In this document: piece by piece, positions 1 to 9,169 of the stretch | How positions within the stretch are numbered: the stretch's first letter is position 1 | Layout of the letters: each line of letters starts with the position of its first letter | Origin: Sisyra terminalis | Taxonomy: Eukaryota; Arthropoda; Insecta; Neuroptera; Sisyridae | DNA: 64,000 nt | Assembly (NCBI GenBank): GCA_958496175.1 | Contig: OY292280.1 | Location: 22,258,001-22,322,000 of the forward strand | Direction: 5' to 3' | Translations under genes and position numbers: made by a program | The notes under the pieces: generated by a model | What the model saw: only the letters and a program-made list of their open reading frames with translations | What the model was told of the DNA's origin: nothing | Databases searched by the model: none

Positions 1-67
1 TTAATGTTAATTAGATATATTATAAGCTGTAAGGAATAGAAATCAATTATTAGAAATTATAAAAATC

Positions 68-147
68 CGGGACCAATCGGGATGCGAACCAGGGACCTCA
101 ACTCCGAACAACAGCAACGGCGACCAAGACGACTCGGCTATCAGATG
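68..147 (-). repeat. tRNA-like sequence 1 (SINE-like), E3 unit A
   Basis: On the minus strand TAGCCGAGTCG (130-140) fits a pol III A box and GGTTCGCATCC (80-90) fits a B box (consensus GGTTCGANTCC), with normal tRNA spacing and a T run just after. The T-arm pairing is poor, so it is a tRNA-derived repeat and not a working tRNA gene. Wording around the A box is closest to tRNA-Ser or tRNA-Leu. Confidence 0.7.
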
Positions 148-229
148 ATATATGTAAATGACCTTAAAACTCATACATAAACAATTCTTATGAGATTTTT
201 GGAAAATTGAAAAAAAAATTCGTCGATGG

Positions 230-362
230 AGTTGGAATTTTCCAAAAACCTTATAACCATAGCTGCTCCATGTTAAAGTTGGAAAATTTTACTAAAAACA
301 TTGCAACATTTTAAGTTCCTTGATCCTTTTTGTCGACAAAAACCAATTTGTATTTCAAAAGA
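230..362 (-). repeat. ATGGAGCAGCTATGGTT module in E3
   Basis: On the minus strand the order is ACAAATTGGTTTTTGTCGAC, AAAAGGATCAAGGAAC, ATGGAGCAGCTATGGTT, then GGAAAATTCCAACTCC and tRNA-like sequence 1. Equivalents lie at about 16,227-16,360 and 53,849-53,981. The same layout precedes tRNA-like sequence 2, so module and tRNA head behave as one repeat family. Confidence 0.7.
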
Positions 363-496
363 GTTTCTTCAGAAAATTAAAATTAATATATAATGAAAAA
401 TCGATAAGGACTTCAAAAAGTTGAGATATTTTTCGATATTGTCTTTATCGTATTATTCGATAATCTATCGAAAAATATTGAACTTACCTTACTTAC

Positions 497-537
497 CTCT
501 TCGTTGCATTATCTTAACTTTTCTTTGTATCTTAACT
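497..537 (-). other. Candidate 41-bp exon, E3 unit A
   Basis: On the minus strand TTTTATATTTCAG is followed by 41 bases and AGAG|GTAAGTAAG, a strong acceptor and donor pair. An internal ATG gives MQRR before the donor. It lies downstream of the captured gene's stop. Equivalents are at 4,686-4,726 (+), 7,655-7,695 (-), 58,305-58,345 and 61,274-61,314. In the E3 copy of unit B the donor context is lost (near 16,497). Confidence 0.35.
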
Positions 538-768
538 CTGAAATATAAAATTCAGGAGGATGGGTGCGAAAAATCAAATTGAAACAATATGTTCAATTAA
601 CATAAATTTATTAATGTTAAATATCAATACAGTTTATAATAAATTACAATATTAGTTTTTCCATTATTACAATAGTTTATATAATTTATGTAAAAGTATC
701 AATTATTATAATCATATAGAAATATTAAGTTAATTAAATTTTCTTGATTTACAGATATTTTCACTATT

Positions 769-802
769 TATCACTTAAACCACTTTATCACTTAAACCAC
801 TT
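769..802 (+). repeat. 17-bp tandem duplication
   Basis: TATCACTTAAACCACTT occurs twice in a row (769-785 and 786-802) in E3, and in similar form in E1' (near 4,420-4,455). E2 has one copy (near 7,928). This marks E3 and E1' as sharing a change that E2 lacks. Confidence 0.8.
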
Positions 803-1436
803 TATAACTTCACATTCACTGAATTATTAAAACACAATTTACAGCTCTGATTGTTGTAGTAAATCCATTAGTGATTTTCTCGGTAGATATCAATTGTGGA
901 AATGATATCCTATATGAATTTGATGGATGATCCTCCAATGATCCGCATTTATTCCTCAAACGTCCATTCGGAAATGATGAACATCTCAACTCCAATGAAT
1001 AATTCTCCGTTGTCTTCGGTCAGCTTCTTCTGGAACGAAAAAATCAATAAATAATCAAAAATCAATATTTGGAAGTCTCAAAAGTACAGCGACTTACCAA
1101 TTATTTATCTCCCAACAAGATGATACATTCTTTAGCCCAAAAACAATGTCTTTGTCCTTAGTTTCTTGGTAATTTGGATCTGTAAAAATATATTTTATAA
1201 TTATTTAAACAAATTATACTTTCTAGCTACATTAACATGTATAGGTACTGGGGAACATATAATTTACATAATGAAAACATTGGTTGCTTCTGCATTTATC
1301 AACACAAAAGTCACTTCCAATTCTTTTTCATTTACCTATGTAGCATAGATTAAACACTTGTGGGAACGTCACTGGACTTTTTACATTTCACATTAAACAT
1401 GTGCAAATTTTTCCATATACAAAGCCCATTGAAGGT

Positions 1437-1520
1437 ATGAAATTGTGCATCAATTTGGAGGCAGATGAAATCATCAAACCCTTCAATATTCAAGTGCTTC
1501 TAACTTCGTCAAATAGGTAA
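1437..1520 (+). other. Short ORF, 27 codons, E3 unit A
   Basis: ATG frame reading MKLCINLEADEIIKPFN and on to TAA. It aligns with the 31-codon frame at 10,285 and the 60-codon frame at 2,655-2,837, sharing the EIIK block and following QV residues in the same frame. The stop overlaps a possible splice donor AATAG|GTAAGG. Copies at 17,442-17,525 and 55,056-55,139. Coding status is unproven. Confidence 0.35.
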
Positions 1521-1525
1521 GGGAT

Positions 1526-1590
1526 GACTTTGTAGCCGGGCTGATAAGTATGTTGAGGGAACAATCTCCGGGTTCGAACCTTGAAATTGC
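1526..1590 (+). repeat. tRNA-like sequence 2, inverted copy in E3 unit A
   Basis: TAGCCGGGCTG (1,533-1,543) is a degenerate A box and GGTTCGAACCT (from 1,571) a B box, preceded by CAATCTCCG as in the E2 copy. It lies in the opposite orientation relative to E compared with E2, so it was inverted or inserted separately. It falls within the presumed large intron of the captured gene. Confidence 0.7.
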
Positions 1591-1967
1591 CATATGAAGG
1601 ATATCCGTCGATGGTGTCCGGTCGCTGCTTATTGCTTAAATACATTTCTTACAGTTGTATCTAGCTACTCGAGGACCAATCTTTAAATGGAGTCATCAAA
1701 AAATGAACAAGACCTAACATTTAATTATTTATGTCAATAGGAAATGAGGATTGTTTTCTGATAAATTTGTACAGTACCTGCAGCATTTCTTCGGACGTTT
1801 TCCAGATGATTTTCTGAAAAATAAACGATGGTAAGTGCAAGTGTTTTATTCCTGTAAAAAGTTGTTACTTTCAATTCGAAAAGGTTTGCAACTACCTTTG
1901 GGGCATAGACGGTATAGACCCAAAGAATAATAAGTGTCAATTTCACCAAACAATCGTTCCTATTCAT

Positions 1968-2280
1968 AGTAGGTAAGTTTTATTCCGTTTTCACCGGAAA
2001 ATATGCAGATTTCTGCTACTCTCCGGAACGATTTACTGGACGGCTATGCTGGAACCGGAGGTTTCGAATTCGATTGGCGAATGAGCCCAATATGTTTTGC
2101 TACCATAATAATTGGTTTTAATTTCTTTTAACTTACGTTGGCTCACATTATCACTTAATAACATGAACCCTCGTTTCCGAATTTTAGCACCATGTGTTCA
2201 ATCGATCAACGATAGCCATCGACATTTGGAAATGATTGATTGATCGATCGATGATTTACCTATATGTTTTTCCAATTAAA
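1968..2280. other. Spacer between E3 and E1', unit A
   Basis: Sequence found only here in each unit (also 17,973-18,285 and 55,587-55,899). On the minus strand it lies upstream of the signal-peptide exon and contains a GTAAGTT donor context near 2,137, so it may be the captured gene's 5' flank. A run of TGATTGATTGATCGATCGATGA lies at about 2,233-2,254. No TATA box is clear. Confidence 0.4.
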
Positions 2281-2745
2281 TCATGGTTAAGGATGATTTA
2301 ATCTTTAATATTCAACTCAATTTTGGCGAAACAAAACATCCCTTATATCCTTTTTATGCACTCGAAAATTGTCCTTTTTGAAACTTTGAAACGATATTGC
2401 GGGTGTCCTGTAGCACACAGGATAAAAATTTTTTCACTCCACATCTCACGTAAGGACATTGTTTAATAATCCGTTGCGAAAATTAGCTGTTATAAGGAAA
2501 AGTCACCCCTCAAAAATGACCTTTTTTCAAGCCAATTTGGTGCAAGGGTTTTCACCTCCTTAATTTCCCAATTTAATTTTCCAAGGATCTAGTGAACCAA
2601 TGCTTATGATTTTTTGCATCATGGTTAAGGATGATTTAATCTTTAATATTCAACTCAATTTTGGCGAAACAAAACATCCCTTATATCCTTTTTAAGCACT
2701 CGAAAATTGTCCTTTTTGAAAATTTGAATCGATATTGCGATATTG
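2281..2745 (+). repeat. Degenerate inverted satellite relic, unit A
   Basis: About 1.4 diverged monomers in the opposite orientation to the arrays. TCATGGTTAAGGATG starts at 2,281 and again at 2,619, exactly 338 bp apart. The body follows the reverse complement of the satellite: AACATCCCTTATATCC, GAAAATTGTCCTTTTTGAAA, CGATATTGCGGGTG and TTTAATTTTCCAAGGATC. The middle is of the outer type (CTCACGTAAGGACATTG) that also begins arrays 1 and 2. ATGCACTCGAAAATTG opens a 38-codon ATG frame at 2,357. Confidence 0.85.
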
Positions 2746-2837
2746 GTTCGAAAAAAACCTTTATTTAACGGTGTTACAGGCGATTGAAGATTGGATGGTT
2801 TTATGATTTTTTCTGCCACATGGATTGTCGATTTCAT
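2655..2837 (-). other. Short ORF, 60 codons, E1' unit A
   Basis: ATG frame (start at 2,837) reading MKSTIHVAEKIIKPSN and running on into the satellite relic. Its first third aligns with the E2 and E3 short ORFs. Copies at 18,660-18,842 and 56,274-56,456. No known domain is seen. Confidence 0.35.
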
Positions 2838-2839
2838 CC

Positions 2840-3700
2840 CTTAAACGAGTTTTGTTTTCGAAATAATTAGCACAGCTTGTATGGGAGGACTTAAACTTTC
2901 TGTTTGGATTTCTCCATTGTAAGTTTGTTCAATTTTTACCAGTTTCCATGTAGTCAATTGCATCTCTTATGTGTGAAAAATCAAAAGCAGTAAGTTCATA
3001 ATTCAGTTTTTAAATTATTGTTTTTTTTTCTAACATATCTAATTTGTTGACAATTCGAATTGTTTAGAATTTTAAATTAAGACAACGCCAAAATGCATTC
3101 GACTTTTGTTGGAAGCTATGAGTACATCCACCTGACTCATAGGTGGCACTAAAAACTTAAGGTGGTTCAATTGACATACATGTCATAAGTTCACACGTTG
3201 TAGCATAGATGGAGGTACGATACATGTCAATGTGACAGCTTATTTTTGAAAGTTATTAGTTCTTAATTGACTTTAGTTTATCCAATTAAATTGAATATTT
3301 TATGTTATGGTTGTTTGAGCTGATGGCCAATGTTACATTTTAACTTCATAAAATCAGAATCGAATTAAATAAATGTGAAACAGATAATGTTTATTGTGAA
3401 ATTGTAGGTATGGACGCAATGTTTATATGAGATTATATGTACTTTCTGTTACTTTGGTAGATATTTTCCAACGTTTAACTAACTAATGAACGACAAAAAT
3501 GTATTTTTAAAATATATTTAAAAATAATTCATTCAGAGAAGAATCTAATCAAATCATCTGTAAATGTAAGCCACTGGGAGTGCAGCTTAAGTATTGTGAA
3601 TATCAGAAGAATATATCAATCCACGGGATAAACAGGAAGATAATAAAAGATCAGGTTTTGATCACCGAATTAGGCATAATAGCGACTTAAACCATGGTTG
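2840..3700. other. E1' outer arm without recognised gene
   Basis: Mirror of about 8,690-9,480 in E2. Apart from the AP-1/E-box block it contains GTAAGT-type donor sites (near 2,919 and 2,993) but no acceptor-donor exon I would defend. A frame including KYCEYQKNISIHG (3,590-3,650) is shared with E2 copies and may be a decayed exon ending at GATCAG|GTTTTG. Confidence 0.4.
3127..3191. promoter_or_regulatory. TGACAT palindrome and AP-1/E-box block, E1' unit A
   Basis: Mirror of the E2 block, with CCACCTGACTCATAGGTGG and TTGACATACATGTCA. The AP-1 core and one E-box are kept, while the second E-box is changed to CACCTA. Equivalents start at about 19,132 and 56,746. Confidence 0.5.
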
Positions 3701-3725
3701 CAATTGAAAGTCCTCCTCATGGAGA

Positions 3726-3849
3726 GCTGATTTTTGCAATACAGTTAAGAATGATTCAGTTTTAAATGGCAGCAATTTTCTGCGAAAGAAAACCATCTCT
3801 TATATCCTTTTTATGTACTTGAAAATTGTCCTTTTTGAAACTTTGAAAA
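3726..3849 (+). repeat. Satellite-like fragment inside E1', unit A
   Basis: Mirror copy of the fragment in E2, with TTATATCCTTTTTATGTAC followed by GAAAATTGTCCTTTTTGAAA. It shares the ATG-start peptide frame. Confidence 0.75.
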
Positions 3850-4028
3850 AACAGCCCTTATCAGAAAAAGCAATCTTGCAACTTTGTTAATAAATGCAGA
3901 AGTTTAGCAATCATTGTTTCATTATGGAAATTATGTAAATGGGCTGCGCCATTTGTTCCCCAGTCTACATGTTAAAGTCCCTAAAAAATTACAATTTGTT
4001 TAAATATTAATAAAATATATTTTTACAG

Positions 4029-4274
4029 ATCCATACCAAGACATACTAAGAATCTGAGGCCCAAGACATTGTTTTTGCGCTGAAGAAAGTATCATAATTT
4101 TGGGAGATAAATGATTGGTAAGTCGCTGTACTTTTGAGACCTCCAAATATTTTATTATTGATTTTTGATTATTTATTGATCTTTTCGTTCCAGAAGAAGC
4201 TGACCGATGACAACGGAGAATTATTCATTGGAGTTGAGATGTTCATCATTTCCGAATGGACATTTGAGGAATAA
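4029..4274 (+). pseudogene. Exon pair of the captured gene, E1' unit A
   Basis: Acceptor TTTTTACAG, exon 4,029-4,117, GTAAGT donor, 76-bp intron 4,118-4,193, last exon 4,194-4,274. The first exon is 89 nt against 82 nt elsewhere, with a rearranged start (CATACCAAGACATACTAAG), so its frame is further damaged. Confidence 0.5.
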
Positions 4275-4861
4275 ATGCGGATCTTTGGAGGATCATTCAT
4301 CAAATTCATAAAGGATATCATTTCCACAATTGATATCTACCGAGAAGATCACTAATGGATTTACTACAACAATCTGTGCTGTAAATTGTGTTTTAATAAT
4401 TCAGTGAATGTGAAGTTATAAAGTGGTTTAAGTGATAAAGTGGTTTAAGTGATAAATAGTGAAAATATCTGTAAATCAAGAAAATTTTACTAACTTTATA
4501 TTTCTATATGATTTTAATAATTGATACTTTTACATAAATTATATAAACTCTTGTAATAATGGATAAACTAATATTGTAACTTTTTATAAACTGTATTGAT
4601 ATTTAACATTAATAAATTTATTTTAATTGAATATATTTTTTCAATTCGATTTTCCGCACCCATCCTCTTGAATTTTATATTTCAGAGTTAAGATTCAAAG
4701 AAAAGTTAAGATAATGCAACGAAGAGGTAAGTAAGGTAAAATCAATGTTTTTCGATAGATTATCGAATAATTCGATTAAGCCAATATCGAAAAATATCAT
4801 AACTTTTTGATTTCCTAATCGATTTTATTTTATATATAAATTTTAATTTTCTGAAGAAACT

Positions 4862-4993
4862 CTTTTGAAATACAAATTTGTTTTTGTCGATAAAAAGGAT
4901 CAAGGAACTTAAAATGTTGCAATGTTATTAGTAAATTTTCCAACTTTAACATGGAGCAGCTATGGTTAAAAGGTTTTTGGAAAATTCCAACTC
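4862..4993 (+). repeat. ATGGAGCAGCTATGGTT module in E1'
   Basis: Plus-strand copy leading to the tRNA-like sequence at 5,077. Equivalents lie at about 20,868-20,999 and 58,481-58,612. Confidence 0.7.
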
Positions 4994-5076
4994 CTTCGAT
5001 CGAAATTTTTTTTCAATTTTCCACAAATCTCATAAGAATTGTTTATATATGAGTTTTAAGGTCATTTAAATATATC

Positions 5077-5156
5077 ATCTGATAGCCGAGTCGTCTTGGT
5101 CGCCGTTGCTGTTGTTCGGAGTCGAGGACCCCCGGTTCGCATCCCGATTGGTCCCG
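5077..5156 (+). repeat. tRNA-like sequence 1, E1' unit A
   Basis: A box TAGCCGAGTCG near 5,083 and B box GGTTCGCATCC at 5,134-5,144, followed by CCCGGATTTTT. This copy has GAGGACCCCCGG where the other copies have GAGGTCCCTGG. Confidence 0.7.
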
Positions 5157-5345
5157 GATTTTTATAATTTCTAATAATTGATTTCTATTCCTTACAGCTT
5201 ATAATATATCTAATTAACATTAATTCCTCATTCCAGACATTGTATCATCGAAATATTCGATCGAACAGTTCCAACCTTTCGGGGTTCGAAATGATCGATC
5301 GATGATGCTATATATTTTTCATTTTATTTTTGCTCAATGGTTTTG

Positions 5346-5470
5346 TGACGTCACTCTTTTCATATATATGACGTCACACATACGTCGCCACCCAATGACG
5401 TCATTCCCGAAAAATTACCGAATTTTCGATTTTCGGGAAGTAGGACTCTGGGAATGGCTAAGTTACGTCA
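5346..5470 (+). promoter_or_regulatory. CRE-type site cluster in palindrome left arm, unit A
   Basis: Three perfect TGACGTCA octamers (5,346-5,353, 5,369-5,376, 5,396-5,403) and one TTACGTCA (5,463-5,470) lie within 125 bp. TGACGTCA is the known full CRE bound by CREB/ATF bZIP proteins; function here is inference. A 64-codon ATG frame (5,302-5,496) runs through the cluster. It stays open in all eight copies, but the copies are too alike to show selection. Confidence 0.6.
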
Positions 5471-5511
5471 CGGGAGGCCTAAAAAACATATCCTGAAGTC
5501 AATTTTTTCGG

Positions 5512-5531
5512 TTTTTTTTTTTGGGGGGGGG
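5512..5531. repeat. Homopolymer junction T11G9
   Basis: A T11 run directly followed by G9, mirrored by C8A12 at 6,851-6,870 and by C8A12 at 15,691-15,710. Run lengths vary between copies (C10A11 near 53,311). It is a probable sequencing and slippage hotspot. Confidence 0.85.
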
Positions 5532-6045
5532 ACCTCGAATTTTCGAATTTAGTGAAATGGGATTTCTGGAATGGCTTAGTTACGCTCCGAGAAAGCTAAA
5601 AATCATTTTAATTATACAATTTTTCATTTTTTTGGCGAAAATTTTCCGGCCGAAATTCTGAAGAATCCCAAAAATAGGCCTAAATTGGCGATTTTTTTCA
5701 CTTTTTCCAACTTCAAAGCCATTTGTAGCGATAACTATCGATCGTAGGTTAACGATAGTAGGCTCATTCGATAGCGCTTGAATTACTCTATCGATGGTAT
5801 AAATTTGGTCCCGGAAAAGCTTAAGGGGAAAAACTTTTTTTTTTCTCTTCTGAGAAATTTTATTTCGTCGACCAAATGAACGTCGATTTTTTTCAAAAAA
5901 ATGTTTGTCGAATTTCTCGATGAAATTCACACCATAGCTATATTACGTTACGATCGAAACAAAAATCCAATAAAACCTAAAGTTTTCGATATCGTTAATG
6001 GTTTTTTCGATATTTAAAATTCACCTATTGTGCTAGCTAATGCTA

Positions 6046-6337
6046 TTTAAATACAAATTTGTTTTCTTGAAAAAAAGGATCAAGGACCTAAAAGTTTTCC
6101 AATGTGGATTCACATCTTTTCCGATCGTAACATGGAGCACCTATGGTTAAATTTTTTCCGGAAAATTCCATGAAAATCGTTCTGGTGACCATTTGATCAA
6201 AAGATTTTATTGGAATTTTCCGGCAAAATTTTAACCATAGGAGCTCCATGTTACGATCGGAAAAGATGTAAGACCGCATTGGAAATTTTTTAGGTCCTTG
6301 ATCCTTTTTTTCAAGAAAACAAATTTGTATTTAAATA
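6046..6337. repeat. Two facing modules at the palindrome centre
   Basis: The innermost 290 bp consist of two diverged, facing copies of the module: AAAAAGGATCAAGGACC, then ATGGAGCACCTATGGTT, the turn, then AACCATAGGAGCTCCAT and GGTCCTTGATCCTTTTT. No tRNA-like head lies next to either. Equivalents are about 22,052-22,336 and 59,665-59,956. The centre of the palindrome therefore looks like a fusion of two module copies. Confidence 0.7.
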
Positions 6338-6910
6338 GCATTAGCTAGCACAATAGGTGAATTTTAAATATCGAAAAAACCATTAACGATATCGAAAACT
6401 TTTGGTTTTATTGGATTTTTGTTTCGATCGTAACGTAATATAGCTATGGTGTGAATTTCATCGAGAAATTCGACAAACATTTTTTTGAAAAAAATCGACG
6501 TACATTTGGTCGACGAAATAAAATTTCTCAGGAGAGGAAAAAAAAAGTTTTTTCCCTTAAGCTTTTCCGGGACCAAATTTACACCATCGATAGAGTAATT
6601 CAAGCGCTATCGAATGAGCCTACTATCGTTAACCTACGATCGATAGTTATCGCTACAAATGGCTTTGAAGTTGGAAAAAGTGAAAAAAAACGCCAATTTA
6701 GGCCTACTTTTGGGATTTTTTAGAAAACCGGCCCAAAAATTTTACGCCAAAAAATGAAAAATTATATAATTAAAAATTATATTTAGGCTTCTCGGAGCGT
6801 AACTAAGCCATTCCCGAAATCCCATTTCACTAAATTCGAAAATTCGAGGTCCCCCCCCAAAAAAAAAAAACGAAAAAATTGACTTCAGGATATGTTTTTT
6901 AGGCCTCCCG

Positions 6911-7035
6911 TGACGTAACTAAGCCATTCCCAGAGTCCTACTTCCCGAAAATCGAAAATTCGGTAATTTTTCGGGAATGACGTCATTGGGTGGCGACGTA
7001 TGTGTGACGTCATATATAAGAAAAGAGTGACGTCA
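6911..7035 (-). promoter_or_regulatory. CRE-type site cluster in palindrome right arm, unit A
   Basis: Mirror of 5,346-5,470: TGACGTAA at 6,911 and TGACGTCA at 6,978, 7,005 and 7,028. The 64-codon frame lies on the minus strand at 6,885-7,079. Confidence 0.6.
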
Positions 7036-7224
7036 CAAAACCATTGAGCAAAAATAAAATGAAAAATATATAGCATCATCGATCGATCATTTCGAACCCC
7101 GAAAGGTTGGAACTGTTCGATCGAATATTTCGATGATACAATGTCTGGAATGAGGAATTAATGTTAATTAGTTATATTATAAACTGTAAGGAAGAGAAAT
7201 CAATTATTAGAAATTATAAAAATC

Positions 7225-7304
7225 CGGGACCAATCGGGATGCGAACCAGGGACCTCGACTCCGAACAACAGCAACGGCGACCAAGACGACTCGGCTATCA
7301 GATG
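7225..7304 (-). repeat. tRNA-like sequence 1, E2 unit A
   Basis: Same boxes on the minus strand; B box at 7,237-7,247 and A box at 7,287-7,297. Confidence 0.7.
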
Positions 7305-7387
7305 ATATATGTAAATGACCTTAAAACTCATACATAAACAATTCTTATGAGATTTTTGGAAAATTGAAAAAATATTTCGATCGAAGG

Positions 7388-7519
7388 AGTTGGAATTTTC
7401 CAAAAACCTTATAACCATAGCTGCTCCATGTTAAAGTTGGAAAATTTTACTAAAAACATTGCAACATTTTAAGTTCCTTGATCCTTTTTGTCGATAAAAA
7501 CCAATTTGTATTTCAAAAG
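7388..7519 (-). repeat. ATGGAGCAGCTATGGTT module in E2, proximal copy
   Basis: Minus-sense copy upstream of the tRNA-like sequence at 7,225-7,304. Equivalents are about 23,386-23,517 and 61,007-61,138. Confidence 0.7.
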
Positions 7520-8090
7520 AGTTTCTTCAGAAAATTAAAATTTATATATAATGAAAAATCGATAAGGACTTCAAAAAGTTGAGATATTTTTCGATATTGG
7601 CTTTATCGAATTATTCGATAATCTATCGAATAATATTGAACTTACCTTACTTACCTCTTCGTTGCATTATCTTAACTTTTCTTTGTATCTTAACTCTGAA
7701 ATATAAAATTCAAGAGGATTGGTGCGGAAAAACGAATTGAAAAAATATATTCAATTAAAATAAATTTATTAATATTAAATATCAATTCAGTTTATAATAA
7801 ATTACAATATTATTTTCTCCATTATTACAATAGTTTATATAATTTATGTAAAAGTATCAATTATTATAATCATATAGAAATATAAAGTTAATACAATTTT
7901 CTTGATTTTTCAGATATTTTCACTATTTATCACTTAAACCACTTTATCACTTCACATTCACTGAATTATTAAAACACAATTTACAGCACAGATTGTTGTA
8001 GTAAATCCATTAGTGATCTTCTTGGTAGATATCAATTGTGGAAATGATATCCCACAGGAATTTGCTTGATGATCCTCCAACGATCCACAT

Positions 8091-8329
8091 TTATTCCTCA
8101 AACGTCCATTTGGAAATGATGAACATCTCAACTCCAATGAATAATTCCCCGTTGTCATCGGTCAGCTTCTTCTGGAACGAAAAGATCAATAAATAATCAA
8201 AAATCAATAATAAAATATTTGGAGGTCTCAAAAGTACAGCGACTTACCAATCATTTATCTCCCAAAATGATGATACTTTCTTCAGCGCAAAAACAATGTC
8301 TTGGTCCTTAGTTTCTTGGTAATTTGGAT
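8091..8329 (-). pseudogene. Exon pair of the captured gene, E2 unit A
   Basis: Middle exon 8,329-8,248 (82 nt, open as PNYQETKDQDIVFALKKVSS and on), GTAAGT donor, 76-bp intron, TTCGTTCCAG acceptor, last exon 8,171-8,091 ending in TAA. The signal-peptide exon is absent from E2. The phase conflict is the same as in E3, so it predates amplification. An overlapping 66-codon frame here (7,958-8,158) is a shadow of the last exon in another frame. Confidence 0.5.
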
Positions 8330-8511
8330 CTGTAAAAATATATTTCATTAATATTTAAACAAACTATACTTTCTAGGGACATTAACTTGAATACTGGGGA
8401 ACATATGGCGCAGCCCATTTACATAATTTCCATAATGAAACAATGGTTGCTAAACTTCTGCATTTAATAACAAAGTTGCAAGATTGCTCTTCCTGATAAG
8501 GGCTGTTTTTT

Positions 8512-8640
8512 CAAAGTTTCAAAAAGGACAATTTTCAAGTACATAAAAAGGATATAAGAGATGGTTTTCTTTCGCAGAAAATTGCAGCCATTTAAAACTG
8601 AATCATTCTTAGTTGTATTGCAAAAATCAGCTCTCCATGA
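8512..8640 (-). repeat. Satellite-like fragment inside E2, unit A
   Basis: About 125 bp aligning with the satellite in the same orientation as the arrays: GTTTCAAAAAGGACAATTTT, ACATAAAAAGGATATAAG, AGATGGTTTTC, then AATCATTCTTAGTTGTATTGC. On the minus strand an ATG gives a 25-codon frame that starts like the relic at 2,357 (M-x-x-KIVLFETLK). This looks like an older internal source or relative of the satellite. Confidence 0.75.
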
Positions 8641-9169
8641 GGAGGACTTTCAATTACAACCATGGTTTAAGTCGCTATTATGCCTAATTCGGTGATCAAA
8701 ACCTGATCTTTTATTATCTTCCTGTTTATCCCGAGGATTGAGATATTCTTCTGATATTCACAATACTTAAGCTGCACTCCCAGGGGCTTACATTTGCAGA
8801 TTATTTGATTAGATTCTTCTCTGAATGAATTATTTTTAAATATATTTTAAAAATTCATTTTTGTCGTTCATTAGTTAGTTAAACGTTGGAAAATATCTAC
8901 AAAAGTAACAGCAAGTACATATAACCTCATATAAACATTGCGCCCATACCGACAATTTTACAATAAATATTACCTGTTTCACATTTATTTATTCGATTTT
9001 GATTTTATGAAGTTAAAATGTAACATTGGCCATCAGATCAAACAACCATAACATTAAATATTAAATTTATTTGGATAAACTAAAGTCAATTATGAACTAA
9101 TAACTTTCAAAAATTAGCTGTCGCATTGACATGTATCGTATCTCCACCTATGCTAGAACGTGTGAACTC

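Larger units (their letters stand above)
1..1590 (+). mobile_element. Element E, copy E3 of unit A (head outside window)
   Basis: Forward copy of the repeated element E. Bases 1-1,360 match E2 from 7,158 onwards. The copy then jumps to sequence matching E2 near 10,229, so it lacks about 1.75 kb of E2, including the satellite-like fragment and the AP-1/E-box block. It carries a tRNA-like sequence, the ATGGAGCAGCTATGGTT module and minus-strand exons. No transposase is present, so if it is mobile it is non-autonomous. Confidence 0.75.
949..1967 (-). pseudogene. Captured spliced gene with signal-peptide exon, E3 unit A
   Basis: I do not recognise the family. On the minus strand an ATG at 1,967 opens a 77-codon frame. 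Its start looks like a signal peptide: MNRNDCLVK, then a hydrophobic LTLIILWVYTVYA. A donor at GCTGCAG|GTACTG (1,778/1,777) leaves phase 1. The next exon, 1,179-1,098 (82 nt), follows TATTTTTACAG and is open in exactly the frame phase 1 needs (DPNYQETKDKDIVF...). A strong GTAAGT donor and a 68-bp intron lead to the exon at 1,029-949, which reads KKLTDDNGELFIGVEMF... to TAA. The last junction is out of phase by one base, and splicing creates TGA. This fits loss of one G in an ancestral TTGG|GTAAGT, so I call it a pseudogene. The weak first donor and the roughly 600-bp intron holding a tRNA-like repeat are uncertain. Confidence 0.5.
2281..6190 (-). mobile_element. Element E, reverse copy E1' of unit A
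   Basis: Reverse copy forming the left arm of the palindrome. Paired positions sum to 12,381 across the core and to about 12,353-12,360 at the outer arms, so the arms have few indels. Sampled identity to E2 is about 92% in the exon region (4,198-4,330 against 8,166-8,034). Its outer end passes into a degenerate inverted satellite. Confidence 0.82.
5224..7157. repeat. Palindrome core, unit A
   Basis: Inverted repeat of two arms of about 967 bp centred at 6,190.5. Examples are a 64-codon frame at 5,302-5,496 (+) that mirrors 6,885-7,079 (-), T11G9 at 5,512 against C8A12 at 6,851, and tRNA-like sequences just outside. The inner 200 bp are also symmetrical, with ACATGGAGCACCTATGG on one side and the imperfect complement CCATAGGAGCTCCATGT on the other. 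There is almost no unpaired spacer, so the sequence could extrude a long hairpin. Confidence 0.93.

Noticed and set aside
1166..1348. 60-codon plus-strand frame in E3
   Set aside because: It starts at a non-ATG codon across the splice acceptor of the minus-strand exon and shows no coding features.
6364..6723. Overlapping 79- and 90-codon frames on opposite strands in the E head
   Set aside because: Their first codons are TTG and GTG, they overlap antisense inside an inverted repeat, and no protein family is visible.
7958..8158. 66-codon ATG frame with several cysteines in E2
   Set aside because: It overlaps the better-supported last exon of the captured gene in another frame and runs into the 3' flank; E3 lacks its ATG (CGAAGAC).
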